Positions 50,098 through 60,472 of a stretch of 64,000 bases of DNA are shown in pieces. Each line of letters starts with the position of its first letter. The stretch's first letter is position 1. The translations under genes were made by a program, and so were the position numbers. The DNA is from JBBDSV01 sp040904785 (GTDB taxonomy: Bacteria > Actinomycetota > Nitriliruptoria > Nitriliruptorales > Nitriliruptoraceae). The notes under the pieces were generated by a model. The model worked only from the letters and a program-made list of their open reading frames with translations. It was not told where the DNA came from and did not search any database. The stretch spans positions 1-64,000 of the forward strand of contig JBBDSV010000086.1 of the NCBI GenBank assembly GCA_040904785.1, given 5' to 3'.

Positions 50098-50100
50098 GCT
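50095..50100 (+). promoter_or_regulatory. Putative -10 box of cdd-era
   Basis: TAGGCT overlaps the TAG stop of the DHOD-like gene, in the context GCG-TAGGCT-GG, 41 bases before the cdd ATG. Confidence 0.4.
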
Positions 50101-50141
50101 GGACCGACCGCTGCATCCGTCGAACGTCGAGGAGCCGGGTG

Positions 50142-50588
50142 ATGAAAGCCGAGCGACACGCCCCGGCGGCAACGTACGACGAGGCGGACCTGCTGCGCCG
50201 GGCGCGTGAAATGCGCAGCCGCGCCTATGTGCCCTACTCGCACTTCCGCGTCGGCGCGGTCGTCATCACGGCTTCGGGGCGCGTGTTCGAGGGCGTCAAC
50301 GTCGAGAATGCCTCCTACCGGATGACGACGTGTGCCGAACAGTCCGCGATCGTGTCGATGGTTTCTGCCGGCGTGCGCGACGAGATCGTCGCGGTCGCCG
50401 TCGTCGGCGACGGTAAGGATCCGTGCACGCCGTGTGGCGCGTGCCGGCAGACCATCTTCGAGTTCGGTCCCGATGCCGTCGTGTACGCATCGGGTGATGG
50501 CGGCCGACCGCTGGTGCAGCGCATCGGTCAGCTGCTGCCGCACGGGTTCGGCCCCAAGCGGCTCGCCCAGGGGCAGGTTGACGAGTGA
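50142..50588 (+). CDS. cdd: Cytidine deaminase
   Basis: The 148-residue protein has the zinc motifs of the small tetrameric class: TCAEQSAI (C-A-E) and PCTPCGACRQ (PCxxC), with YVPYSHFRVGAVV near the N-terminus and the NVENASY segment. It deaminates cytidine and deoxycytidine to uridine forms. ATG 50142 has GAGGAG at 50129-50134, 7 bases upstream; the longer frame upstream to 49734 is antisense-like. era follows after 18 bases, the usual cdd-era pair. Confidence 0.95.
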   Translation: MKAERHAPAATYDEADLLRRAREMRSRAYVPYSHFRVGAVVITASGRVFEGVNVENASYRMTTCAEQSAIVSMVSAGVRDEIVAVAVVGDGKDPCTPCGACRQTIFEFGPDAVVYASGDGGRPLVQRIGQLLPHGFGPKRLAQGQVDE

Positions 50589-50606
50589 CCGAGCGAAACC
50601 CGATCA

Positions 50607-51578
50607 ATGAGTGACGCCGACGGGCGTCGGCTCGATGTTGACGCGATCCTGGAAGGGTTCGCGGACCCGGTTGGCCCCGACCATCGTGCGGGCATGGTCG
50701 CGATCTGCGGACGACCCAACGTCGGCAAGTCGACACTGGTCAACCACCTCGTGGGGGAGAAGATTGCGATCGTCACCGACATCCCCGGCACGACGCGATC
50801 AGCGATCCGTGGGGTCGTGACCCGTGACGATGCGCAGCTGATCCTGCTCGACACGCCAGGACTCGCCAAGCCGCGCACGTTGCTCACCCGGCGCCTCAAC
50901 GACCTCGTGCGCGACACGTGGGCGGGTGTCGACGCTGTGCTGTTCCTGGTGGATGCCGCGGCCGGCATCGGCCGTGGCGACGCGTTCCTCGCCGCCGAGC
51001 TTCGCGCCGTCAACACGCCGGTGATCGCGGTGGCGAACAAGATCGACGAGTTGCGCGACACGTCGGCCTTGCTGCCGATTCTGGCGCGACTGGCGGAACT
51101 GCGGGGGCCCGACGCGCCGTTCACCGAGGTCGTCCCGGTCTCGGCGGCGTCTGGCGACAACGTTGATCGTCTGCTGCAGCTGACGATCAACCAGCTGCCG
51201 CATGCCGGGCGCCTGTTCCCGGGCGGCCAGGTCACCGACCAGCCGGAACGTGTGCGCGCTGCGGAGATCCTGCGGGAGAAGTTGCTCGACGGCGCACGTG
51301 ACGAACTTCCGCACTCGATCGCGGTGACCGTCGATGAGGTCCGCGACGATACGAACCGTGCGGATCTGGTCCATATCGACGCGGTCATCCACGTCGAGCG
51401 TGACTCGCAGAAGGGCATCGTTATCGGCCAGGGCGGGCAGCGCCTGAAGGCGGCGGCAACGGCCGCCCGTCACGACCTCGAAGTGCTGTTCGGTCGCAAG
51501 GTGTTCCTCACCACGCACGTGCGTGTCGCGAAGGAATGGCAGCGCGACCCCAAGATGTTGGGACGTCTCGGGTACTGA
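50607..51578 (+). CDS. era: GTPase Era
   Basis: The 323-residue protein has G1 GRPNVGKSTLVN, G2 with the TTRSAIRGV switch, G3 DTPGLAKPR, G4 NKID, and the C-terminal KH domain with VERDSQKGIVIGQGGQRLKA. Era binds 16S rRNA and takes part in 30S assembly. The ATG 50607 adds about 25 residues before the G domain, as in other actinobacterial Era proteins. Linked to cdd and, further on, to recO and uppS, as is typical. Confidence 0.96.
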   Translation: MSDADGRRLDVDAILEGFADPVGPDHRAGMVAICGRPNVGKSTLVNHLVGEKIAIVTDIPGTTRSAIRGVVTRDDAQLILLDTPGLAKPRTLLTRRLNDLVRDTWAGVDAVLFLVDAAAGIGRGDAFLAAELRAVNTPVIAVANKIDELRDTSALLPILARLAELRGPDAPFTEVVPVSAASGDNVDRLLQLTINQLPHAGRLFPGGQVTDQPERVRAAEILREKLLDGARDELPHSIAVTVDEVRDDTNRADLVHIDAVIHVERDSQKGIVIGQGGQRLKAAATAARHDLEVLFGRKVFLTTHVRVAKEWQRDPKMLGRLGY

Positions 51579-51635
51579 TCGTCGCTCCCGTGCCGCGACT
51601 ACTCTCCCGACAACCGGGCTGGGGGCTCATCGGCG

Positions 51636-51989
51636 ATGCGATTCGAACCCGCGCAGATTGAAGCGTTCGCGGCCCGACTTGCCGATGCCCGCGCCGCGAA
51701 GGGGTGGACCCGCCAGCAGGTCGTCGATGCCGTGGACGGGGTGTCTGAGCCCCAGCAGATCTACAACTACGAGCAGGGCCGTCGGGCTCCCGAGCGTGCG
51801 GATGTGGTCATGGCGTTGGAGCGTGCGCTCGACCTGCCCGCGGGCGCCCTGTGTCGCCACCTGGGGTTCGGTCCGGTTGACGAACAGCTGGCCCCGGCTG
51901 AGGTCGCCGATGCCATCGCGGCCGATCCGCGGCTGTCCCTCGACGCCAAGCGGCAGTTGCTCAGTGCGTATCGTCGTCTGACGAGATGA
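51636..51989 (+). CDS. XRE-family helix-turn-helix protein
   Basis: The 117-residue protein is short and mostly one HTH_3-type domain: AFAARLADARAAKGWTRQQV, then QIYNYEQGRRAPE and VMALERALDLPAGAL, the helix-turn-helix pattern of XRE regulators. It has no recognisable ligand-binding domain. It is probably a small DNA-binding regulator; the target is unknown. It lies between era and the SOS-box region; its 3' end overlaps the small coiled-coil ORF by 29 bases. Confidence 0.78.
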   Translation: MRFEPAQIEAFAARLADARAAKGWTRQQVVDAVDGVSEPQQIYNYEQGRRAPERADVVMALERALDLPAGALCRHLGFGPVDEQLAPAEVADAIAADPRLSLDAKRQLLSAYRRLTR

Positions 51990-52104
51990 TCGGTTCGGCG
52001 GCGCCGGCGACAATCCGGAGGAACACCTCGAGCTGGTGCTGGCGCGCGGCGAGATCTTCGACGCGGTCCTCGAGTGATGCGAGTCGTTCCTCCAGCGAAT
52101 TCAT
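51961..52104 (-). CDS. Small coiled-coil protein (47 residues), possibly SOS-controlled
   Basis: The frame from ATG 52104 encodes MNSLEERLASLEDRVEDL followed by a second helix and an acidic tail. The leucines fit heptads, so a short coiled coil is likely. The frame extends to ATG 52194, which would add 30 residues without heptads. A LexA-like box lies 53 bases upstream of ATG 52104, and only a weak ribosome binding site (GGGGACAG) is seen. It overlaps the end of the XRE gene in the opposite direction. No family is recognised, and it may not be expressed. Confidence 0.4.
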   Translation of the reverse strand: MNSLEERLASLEDRVEDLAARQHQLEVFLRIVAGAAEPIISSDDDTH

Positions 52105-52156
52105 GGCTGTCCCCGCTCGGTCGTCCGCGCCCATCCTGCCTCGCGGCGCACGGTGA

Positions 52157-52172
52157 TCGAACACGCGTTCGG
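52157..52172. promoter_or_regulatory. LexA-like (SOS) box
   Basis: TCGAACACGCGTTCGG matches CGAAC-N4-GTTCG and equals the box at 18006 except in the four central bases. It lies in the 198-base spacer between the small coiled-coil ORF (minus) and the lipoprotein gene at 52303 (plus); either may be the target. Confidence 0.6.
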
Positions 52173-52187
52173 TCACGCTGTGGACGT

Positions 52188-52206
52188 CATACACGCAGCG
52201 TATATG
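52188..52206. promoter_or_regulatory. Short palindrome beside the LexA-like box
   Basis: CATACACGC (52188-52196), A, GCGTATATG (52198-52206): nine-base arms with one mismatch, about 16 bases downstream of the LexA-like box. It may be a second operator in the same control region. Confidence 0.35.
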
Positions 52207-52302
52207 TCGGCGGCGTGGGAAACACGGTGATGCAACGCTGCGGCTGATGGCGACGTCTGATGGATGTGGCGGAACGACCGCCCGGAGCCAAGGACAACGG
52301 CC

Positions 52303-52743
52303 ATGTACGCAACAGCTTCAGCGGTTCGCCAGTGGCGAATCCGGATCGCAGTGCTCGCGGCGACGGCATTGATCGTCGCCGCATGCGGAACCGACGCCCC
52401 GGAGGACGAAGCCGACGGCAGCACGCCGCCGGCGGCAGGCATGTGCGCCGAGGACACGCCGGACTGCGTCGACGTCGTGATCGAGGACCCCGTCGAGGGT
52501 GCACCTGACGAAGCGGCGGATGTCGCCGCGGCAGAGGAACTGTTGGGGACGCCTGAGGAAGCGCTCGACGCCGATGTGCGGATCGCCCGCCGTGGCGAGG
52601 AACAGTTTGCGCTCACCGAGGACTATGTCATCGGCCGGCAGACGGTCGAACTCGACGAGATCGACGGACAGTTCGTCGTCACGTCGGTGACGGTCGAACT
52701 CACTGACGGCCCGGTGACGGTCACCGACGCCGAGCAGAACTGA
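52303..52743 (+). CDS. Putative lipoprotein
   Basis: The 146-residue product has a signal peptide with a lipobox ending in VAAC (about residue 26), then a very acidic segment rich in Glu, Asp and Pro (about 30-70) and a C-terminal strand-rich region ending TDGPVTVTDAEQN. No domain is recognised. ATG 52303 has AAGGA at 52290-52294, 8 bases upstream; the frame also starts at ATG 52264. It follows the LexA-like box, so SOS control is possible but not shown. Confidence 0.7.
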   Translation: MYATASAVRQWRIRIAVLAATALIVAACGTDAPEDEADGSTPPAAGMCAEDTPDCVDVVIEDPVEGAPDEAADVAAAEELLGTPEEALDADVRIARRGEEQFALTEDYVIGRQTVELDEIDGQFVVTSVTVELTDGPVTVTDAEQN

Positions 52744-52803
52744 CGCCCGGCGTCGGTGCGAGCCGGTGCGGCAGGCGCGTTCGCCCTCCGCACCGGCATC
52801 GGG

Positions 52804-54393
52804 TCAGCGCGGGTCGAGCTCGCTCGAGGCGGTGACCGTCGGACTCGAATCCCGATCCGCAGGCTCGACGACGATCTCGCCCGCCGAATCCTTCGCGAGC
52901 CCGCGCGCCACACCCCAGGCGACGACGACGAGCACAACAGCGAAGGGCAGCCCGGTGGCGACCGATCCTGCCTGGAACGCGCCCAGACCTCCGGCCGACA
53001 GCAGCACGGCTGCGACGACACCTTCGGACAGCGCCCAGAACAGCCGCAGTCCCTTCGGTGGGTCCAGCTGGCCGCCGGACGCGATCATGTCGATCACGAA
53101 CGACCCCGAGTCGGAACTGGTCACGAAGAACACGGTGACGACGATGATCGCCAGCACCGACATCAACGCGCTCGCGGGCAGTGCCTCGAGCAGGCCGAAC
53201 ATGCCCGATCCCGCGTAGTCGACCGTTTCGCTGATCGTCGCGATGCCCTCGAGTTCGAGGTGCAGGGCGGTGTTGCCCATGACGGTGAACCACAGGAACG
53301 ACACGAGCGTGGGGACGAACAGCACTCCTCCAATGAACTCGCGAATCGTGCGACCGCGGGAAATGCGCGCGATGAACATGCCGACGAACGGCGACCACGA
53401 GATCCACCAGGCCCAGTAGAAGATGGTCCAGGCGCCTGCCCAGCCGTCTCCGCCGTAGGAGCCGCCCCAGCCGAGCAGGGGGATCGTCTGGAAGACGTAG
53501 TTGCCGATGTTCTCGAAGTAGGCGGTCAGCAGCACCAGGGTCGGACCCGCCAGGGCGACGAATCCGAGCAGAATCGCTGCGAGAATCATGTTCGTCTGCG
53601 ACAGGCGCTTGATGCCCTTGTCCAGCCCCGACATCACGGATGCAGTCGCGGCCACGGTGATGAGCGCAATCAAGATGATCTGTGTGCCGCTGCTCACCGG
53701 AATGTCGAACAGGCGATTGAGTCCGGAATTGATCTGTGCCACGCCGAGGCCGAGCGATGTCGCGATCCCGAACATCGTTCCCAGAATCGCCAGGATGTCG
53801 ACCAGGTTGCCGAGCCAGCCCTTGTAGCGCTCACCGATCAGCGGATACAGCGCCGAGCGGACCGTCATCGGCAGGCCGTGTCGGTAGCCGAAGTAGGCCA
53901 GTGACAGGCCCAGCACCGCATACACCGCCCAGGGTCCCAGTCCCCAATGGTGGAACGTCAGCAGCATCGCCTCGCTCGCGGCCTCCTGCGAACCCGCTGC
54001 GATCTGTTCGCCGATGCGCTGCGGTGGGTCGATCGCGAAGTGTGAAACCGGCTCCTCGACGCCCCAGAACACCAGTCCGATGCCCATGCCGGCGGCGAAG
54101 AGCATCGAGAACCAGGTCAGGTAGCTGTAGTCGGGCTCCGAGTCGTCCGGACCCAGCTTGACATCCGCGTGCCGGCCGATGGCCAGCCACAAGCAGAAGA
54201 TCAGCAGGAAGGCGACGCTGGCGATGAAGAACCAGCCGAAGGTCGAGATGACGAAGTTGAACACCGCGTTCAGCGCAGCGCCCGCACTCTCGGTCGCAAC
54301 AGCGCCGTAGGTGACGAAGAGCACGATGAGTCCCGCGGAAACGGGAAACACCACCGGATGAATGTGTGTTTTCACGCGGTCGAGTGTCGACAT
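52804..54393 (-). CDS. BCCT-family transporter (betaine/choline/carnitine)
   Basis: The 529-residue protein has about 12 transmembrane helices and the BCCT signatures MGIGLVFWGVEEPVSHF and WTIFYWAWWISWSPFVGMFIARISRG, where the tryptophan-rich helix forms the betaine-binding site. GAGAGGA lies just before ATG 54393, which is chosen over an upstream ATG. Such transporters take up glycine betaine, choline or carnitine, usually coupled to sodium. The C-terminus is a short charged tail. It stands alone, divergent from no regulator in this window. Substrate is not decidable from sequence here. Confidence 0.93.
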   Translation of the reverse strand: MSTLDRVKTHIHPVVFPVSAGLIVLFVTYGAVATESAGAALNAVFNFVISTFGWFFIASVAFLLIFCLWLAIGRHADVKLGPDDSEPDYSYLTWFSMLFAAGMGIGLVFWGVEEPVSHFAIDPPQRIGEQIAAGSQEAASEAMLLTFHHWGLGPWAVYAVLGLSLAYFGYRHGLPMTVRSALYPLIGERYKGWLGNLVDILAILGTMFGIATSLGLGVAQINSGLNRLFDIPVSSGTQIILIALITVAATASVMSGLDKGIKRLSQTNMILAAILLGFVALAGPTLVLLTAYFENIGNYVFQTIPLLGWGGSYGGDGWAGAWTIFYWAWWISWSPFVGMFIARISRGRTIREFIGGVLFVPTLVSFLWFTVMGNTALHLELEGIATISETVDYAGSGMFGLLEALPASALMSVLAIIVVTVFFVTSSDSGSFVIDMIASGGQLDPPKGLRLFWALSEGVVAAVLLSAGGLGAFQAGSVATGLPFAVVLVVVAWGVARGLAKDSAGEIVVEPADRDSSPTVTASSELDPR

Positions 54394-54626
54394 GCAATCC
54401 TCTCCCAGTCGCGGTGCCGGCAACGCGCTTCGATTCTGCGGCAACAGCGCGCGGCGGGGGCCCGCCAGCCAGCACCTCGTTGTCGCACGTGACGTGCGGC
54501 GGCACACCCTCGCAAACCGGCGCGCGGGTTTCCACCCTCATCGCGGCGATGGTGGCCATTCGTCCCAGATCGCGCGTTGGGCGCGAACACGTGCGCGTTG
54601 AGTGCGCTCGTTCGGTCGGCGGGTGC
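54394..54626. other. Spacer upstream of the BCCT gene
   Basis: No gene is seen in these 233 bases. The region between BCCT and the membrane protein at 54627 has one inverted repeat (AAACC...GGTTT around 54515-54532) that could act as a terminator of the upstream minus-strand gene, but the following sequence is not U-rich. Confidence 0.35.
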
Positions 54627-56709
<2,083 letters not shown>

Positions 56710-56756
56710 ACGTGCGCGTGATGCCGAGCCGGCGTCACCGACGTCGACAGGCTCGC

Positions 56757-56762
56757 TACGGT
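56757..56762 (+). promoter_or_regulatory. Putative -10 box for the phosphatase/DUF3090 cassette
   Basis: TACGGT in the context CGC-TACGGT-GCG, 28 bases before GTG 56791. Confidence 0.4.
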
Positions 56763-56790
56763 GCGTTGCCGGTCAAGCGCGAGGACAGAC

Positions 56791-57444
56791 GTGACGGTGC
56801 TTGCATTCGTGCGACACGCCACGACAGCCGCGACTGGCGTGCGGCTCGGTGGGTGGACGCCCGGTGTCCACCTCGACGCGGCAGGTCGGGCGCAGGCGGA
56901 TGCGCTCGCCAAACGCTGGGCGAAGCTGCCGGTCGCCGCGGTCTATGCCTCGCCGCTGGAGCGCACGGTGGAGACGGCACGTCCGCTGGCGCGCGCCCAC
57001 GGCAAACGTGTGCGGGTGCGCCCGTCTTTCGGCGAGGTCGACTACGGCGAGTGGACGGACCGGCCGCTGTCGCAACTGCGGCGCCGCACGGGGTGGCGGA
57101 CGGTGCAGGCAACACCGTCGCGGTGGCAGTTTCCCGGGGGTGAATCGATCCGTGCAGCCCAGCTGCGCGCCGTCGATGGGACCGAAGAGCTCGTCGCCGC
57201 ACACGGTGACGAACTGATCGTCGTCGTGACCCATGCGGACATCATCAAGTCGGTCGTGGCCCACTTCCTCGCGATGCCGCTCGACGCGTTCCAGCGGATC
57301 ACCGTCGACCCCGCCTCGACAACGCTGCTCGTGATCCCGACTGAGGGCACTCCGACGCTGCGTGCCCTCAATTACACCGGACCGCTGACGAATCTGCTGT
57401 CCGCGGATTCGCCGGCACGCGCGGCACGCGAGGTGCGCCGGTGA
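56791..57444 (+). CDS. Histidine phosphatase family protein (PGM-like)
   Basis: The 217-residue protein has the phosphohistidine motif FVRHATT (RHA instead of the usual RHG), SPLERTVETA, EVDYGEWTDR and VVVTHADIIKS, the second catalytic histidine. It belongs to the phosphoglycerate mutase/histidine phosphatase superfamily with unknown substrate. GTG 56791 follows GAGGA at 56781-56785. Its stop overlaps the DUF3090 gene by 4 bases. The order phosphatase, DUF3090, SCO1664-like is conserved across actinobacteria. Confidence 0.87.
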   Translation: MTVLAFVRHATTAATGVRLGGWTPGVHLDAAGRAQADALAKRWAKLPVAAVYASPLERTVETARPLARAHGKRVRVRPSFGEVDYGEWTDRPLSQLRRRTGWRTVQATPSRWQFPGGESIRAAQLRAVDGTEELVAAHGDELIVVVTHADIIKSVVAHFLAMPLDAFQRITVDPASTTLLVIPTEGTPTLRALNYTGPLTNLLSADSPARAAREVRR

Positions 57445-57953
57445 GTCGTGAGCACGACATGACGCAGCCGCATCACGTCACCGTCGGCTACGCGGGGACG
57501 CCCGGCGCTCGGACGTTCTACCTCCAGTTCGAAGACGACGCGGACCGCATCACGCTGCGGATCGAAAAGGTCCAGGTGGCCGGTATCGCCGACTTGCTAT
57601 CCGGTCTGCTCGCCGACCAGGACAATCGACCGGCCACCGACTGGGACCGGACGGCGATGGCGCTCCGCGCGCCGATCGAACCCGCATGGCAGGTCGGCGA
57701 TATCGGTGTCGGCATCGACGAGGCGACCGGCCAATACGTGCTCGAACTGCATCGCCTGACGAGGGACGCCGATGATCCGGCCGACGTCCTTCGGGTCGCC
57801 ATCGATGTCGACCAGGCGCGACGATTCGTTGCCCATGCCGTCGAACAGGTCGGTGAAGGCCGTCGCGCATGCCCGTTGTGCGGGCGGCCGATGGCGAGCG
57901 ACGGCTCCCATGTCTGTCCGTCGACCAACGGCCACGGGACGCTGACGCAGTGA
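57441..57953 (+). CDS. DUF3090 family protein
   Basis: The 170-residue protein matches DUF3090 in length, begins in the cassette position and has a C-terminal zinc-knuckle CPLCGRPMASDGSHVCP. The N-terminal part has FYLQFEDDADRITLRIEKVQV, a strand-rich region. Function is unknown. It overlaps both neighbours by 4 bases (stop TGA within the next GTGA), so three genes are translationally coupled. Confidence 0.86.
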   Translation: MSREHDMTQPHHVTVGYAGTPGARTFYLQFEDDADRITLRIEKVQVAGIADLLSGLLADQDNRPATDWDRTAMALRAPIEPAWQVGDIGVGIDEATGQYVLELHRLTRDADDPADVLRVAIDVDQARRFVAHAVEQVGEGRRACPLCGRPMASDGSHVCPSTNGHGTLTQ

Positions 57954-58750
57954 CCGGCGAGCAGCGCGTCGAGCTGCTGCGCGACGCCGACCTCGACGTC
58001 CTCGGGCGCCTGACGACCGCATCGAACGCCGCGTACCTCGTCCGGATCATTGCAACGTCGGCCCGCGGTGTCGATCGCGATCCGACGCATCCGGCGGCAC
58101 ATGCGGTCGACGACATCCCGGAGGAACAGTTGGCGGTGTACAAGCCAGTGGCGGGGGAACGGCCGTTGGTCGACTTTCCGCCAGAGACGCTCCATCGTCG
58201 GGAGGCCGCCGCCTGGCACGTCATGGACGCGCTCGGCTGGGGCCTCGTGCCGCCCACGGTCATCCGCGACGGGCCGTATGGCGTGGGTAGCGTGCAGCAG
58301 TTCGTCGCCCACGACCCCCGCCTGCACTACTTCGTCCTCGCCGAGCAGGGAACGCCGGTGGTGCACGAGCGCCTGCGCCAGATGGCGGTTTTCGACCTCA
58401 TCGTCAACAATGCCGACCGCAAGGCCGGCCATGTGCTCGCTCGCCGACCACAGATCGAGGACGAACGGGTCACCGCCGAGATCCGCCTGATCGACCACGG
58501 TGTGTGCTTCCACGTCGAGGACAAGTTGCGCACGGTTGCGTGGGAGCTCGCGGGCAGTTCGCTCGACGCCGAACGGCCGGCGGTCACACGCCTGGTGTCC
58601 CGCTTCTCGACCGAGCTGGAACCCCGACTCGTGCCGCTGCTCGCCGACGACGAGATCGACGCGCTTCGGGCACGCCTGTCTGCGGTTGCCGCGCTCGACG
58701 TGCTCCCGCCACCGCGTGGCGACCGCCCGTATCCGTGGCCGCTGATCTGA
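57950..58750 (+). CDS. SCO1664-family protein (PI3/4-kinase-like fold)
   Basis: The 266-residue protein has the layout of the actinobacterial SCO1664 family: AVYKPVAGERPLVDFP for the nucleotide-binding lysine region, AWHVMDALGWGLVPPTV, FDLIVNNADRKAGHVL for the catalytic Asp-x4-Asn-like segment (NNADRK), and LIDHGVCFH for the DHG metal-binding residues. It is annotated elsewhere as phosphatidylinositol 3/4-kinase-like, but the true substrate is unknown. GTG 57950 overlaps the DUF3090 stop; the frame remains open to 57869. The trio with DUF3090 and the histidine phosphatase is unexplained but strongly conserved. Confidence 0.84.
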   Translation: MTGEQRVELLRDADLDVLGRLTTASNAAYLVRIIATSARGVDRDPTHPAAHAVDDIPEEQLAVYKPVAGERPLVDFPPETLHRREAAAWHVMDALGWGLVPPTVIRDGPYGVGSVQQFVAHDPRLHYFVLAEQGTPVVHERLRQMAVFDLIVNNADRKAGHVLARRPQIEDERVTAEIRLIDHGVCFHVEDKLRTVAWELAGSSLDAERPAVTRLVSRFSTELEPRLVPLLADDEIDALRARLSAVAALDVLPPPRGDRPYPWPLI

Positions 58751-58784
58751 GCGTCGGTGTGTCGGTCGATCAGCCCGGCATCGC

Positions 58785-58790
58785 TATCGT
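58785..58790 (+). promoter_or_regulatory. Putative -10 box of recO
   Basis: TATCGT in the context CGC-TATCGT-GA, 80 bases before the recO ATG, in the spacer after the SCO1664-like gene. Confidence 0.3.
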
Positions 58791-58870
58791 GATCCGTAGC
58801 GCCCACCGGCTGCGACCGGACCGGCACACGTTGGCGTCGCCATGACGCGCGAGCACACGAAAGCCCGCTG

Positions 58871-59626
58871 ATGGCCACCTACCGCGAACAGGGCATCGTC
58901 CTGCGCACCTACAAGCTGGGTGAGACCGACCGCATCGTGCACCTGCTCACTCAGGGACGCGGCAAGGTCCGCGCGGTCGCCAAGGGCGTGCGACGGCCGG
59001 GAAGTCGATTCGGCGGCCGCCTCGAGGTCTTCAGCCACGTCGACCTGCAGCTCTACGAAGGCCGATCACTCGACATCATCAACCAGGCGGAGCTCATCGC
59101 GTCGCATGCCGACGTGCGCGTCGACTACGGCCGTTCGGCTGCAGGATCGGTGATGGTCGAGTTGGTCGACGCGGTCGTGCAGGAAGGCGCCCGCGACACC
59201 GCCTTGTTCCTGCTGCTCCGATCCGGGCTCCAGGCGCTCGACGCCCGACCCCGTGATCCATCGGTGTTCGTCGACGCATTCCTTCTTCGTGCCTCCTCGA
59301 CGCTCGGATTCCACGTGTTCACTGATGCGTGCGCGGCGTGCCGCACACCGGGGCCGCACGCATTCCTGTCCGTACGTGGCGGCGGGACCCTGTGCCCGGA
59401 CTGCGCGCCTGCCGGGACCCGTGCCGTCGAACCGCGTGTGATCGAGATCGTGGCTGCATTCGCCCGGACCGCGGAGTGGTCGTCGCTGCCGGCGATCGGC
59501 CGGGAAACCGACGCCCGGCGAACCGCCGCCGCGTACGTGCGGGCGTTCGTCGAGCATCATCTCGACCGCCGATTGCGTGCGTACGACGCGGTGCCACGTC
59601 ACGCGGAAGCCGGCGAAGCACGCTGA
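58871..59626 (+). CDS. recO: DNA repair protein RecO
   Basis: The 251-residue protein has the N-terminal OB fold (YREQGIVLRTYKLGETDRIVHLLTQGRGKVRAVAKGVRR) and a C-terminal zinc-binding domain with CAAC and CPDC. RecO works with RecR and RecF in loading RecA at gaps. ATG 58871 begins exactly at the conserved N-terminus. Its neighbours era (upstream, with inserts) and uppS (downstream) are the usual company. The presence of RecBCD and RecO means both double-strand-break and gap-repair entry routes exist. Confidence 0.95.
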   Translation: MATYREQGIVLRTYKLGETDRIVHLLTQGRGKVRAVAKGVRRPGSRFGGRLEVFSHVDLQLYEGRSLDIINQAELIASHADVRVDYGRSAAGSVMVELVDAVVQEGARDTALFLLLRSGLQALDARPRDPSVFVDAFLLRASSTLGFHVFTDACAACRTPGPHAFLSVRGGGTLCPDCAPAGTRAVEPRVIEIVAAFARTAEWSSLPAIGRETDARRTAAAYVRAFVEHHLDRRLRAYDAVPRHAEAGEAR

Positions 59627-59637
59627 GTCCACGGCAC

Positions 59638-59643
59638 TACGAT
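59638..59643 (+). promoter_or_regulatory. Putative -10 box of uppS
   Basis: TACGAT in the context CAC-TACGAT-CC, 49 bases before ATG 59693. Confidence 0.35.
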
Positions 59644-59692
59644 CCATCGTGCTGCGGCGTGTCGCCGGGCTGCGCGCATGAGGGAGCAAGGC

Positions 59693-60442
59693 ATGGCACG
59701 GGGGTCGTCAGAGGACACCGCCGATCGCCTGCATGTCGCCATCATCATGGACGGCAACGGCCGGTGGGCCAACCAGCGTGGTTTGCGTCGCAATGCCGGG
59801 CACGAGGCTGGCGAATCCGCGTTGTTCGACACGGTGGAAGGCGCGCTCGAACTCGGGGTCACCGACCTGACGGTGTACGCGTTCTCGACGGAGAACTGGC
59901 GTCGTTCACCCGATGAGGTCCGTTTCCTTCTCGGGTTCAACGAGTCGTTGCTCCTGCGCCGGGTCGACGAACTCGACGAGCGTGACGTCCGCGTGCGATT
60001 CGTCGGCAGGCGTCGGCGCCCGGTTCCCGCGCGTCTGCTCAATTTGATGGCGCGGACCGAGCAGCGGACGGCGGACAACACGCGGATGACGCTGCGAATC
60101 GCCTTCAACTACGGCGCGCGAGCTGAACTGGTCGACGCGGCCCGCGCCATCGCCGACGACGTCGCGGCCGGTCGGTTGCGACGCGTGACCGAGCGTGCCG
60201 TCGCTGCCCGACTCGACGACCCGGACATGCCGCCCGTCGATGTGCTCATTCGCACCTCGGGTGAGCAGCGCCTGTCGAATTTCCTGCTGTGGCAGGCCGC
60301 CTACGCCGAGCTGGTGTTCGTCGACACACTGTGGCCCGATTTCGATCGGCACGCGTTGGCGGCCTGTCTCGAAGAGTTCCGTGCGCGTGATCGTCGGTTC
60401 GGTGCCGCACGGGATCCGATCGCCGACGATTCGCAGGCGTAA
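59693..60442 (+). CDS. uppS: Polyprenyl (undecaprenyl-type) diphosphate synthase
   Basis: The 249-residue cis-prenyltransferase has IIMDGNGRWA (catalytic aspartate), GHEAGESALFDTVEGALELGV, AFSTENWRR and RTSGEQRLSNFLLWQAAYAEL. It makes the long-chain lipid carrier for cell-wall polymers. ATG 59693 is chosen because AGGGAG (59681-59686) lies 6 bases before it; ATG 59678 is possible. recO is 66 bases upstream. The C-terminus is a normal length. Confidence 0.94.
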   Translation: MARGSSEDTADRLHVAIIMDGNGRWANQRGLRRNAGHEAGESALFDTVEGALELGVTDLTVYAFSTENWRRSPDEVRFLLGFNESLLLRRVDELDERDVRVRFVGRRRRPVPARLLNLMARTEQRTADNTRMTLRIAFNYGARAELVDAARAIADDVAAGRLRRVTERAVAARLDDPDMPPVDVLIRTSGEQRLSNFLLWQAAYAELVFVDTLWPDFDRHALAACLEEFRARDRRFGAARDPIADDSQA

Positions 60443-60472
60443 CGGGCGAATCGGCTCATCAGGGCGGACCGG

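Noticed and set aside
51630..51650. ATTCGAACCC, like the T-arm of a reverse-strand tRNA
   Set aside because: It is the coding start of the XRE gene, and no cloverleaf forms around it. The similar TTCGAACCC near 61912 is also inside a gene.
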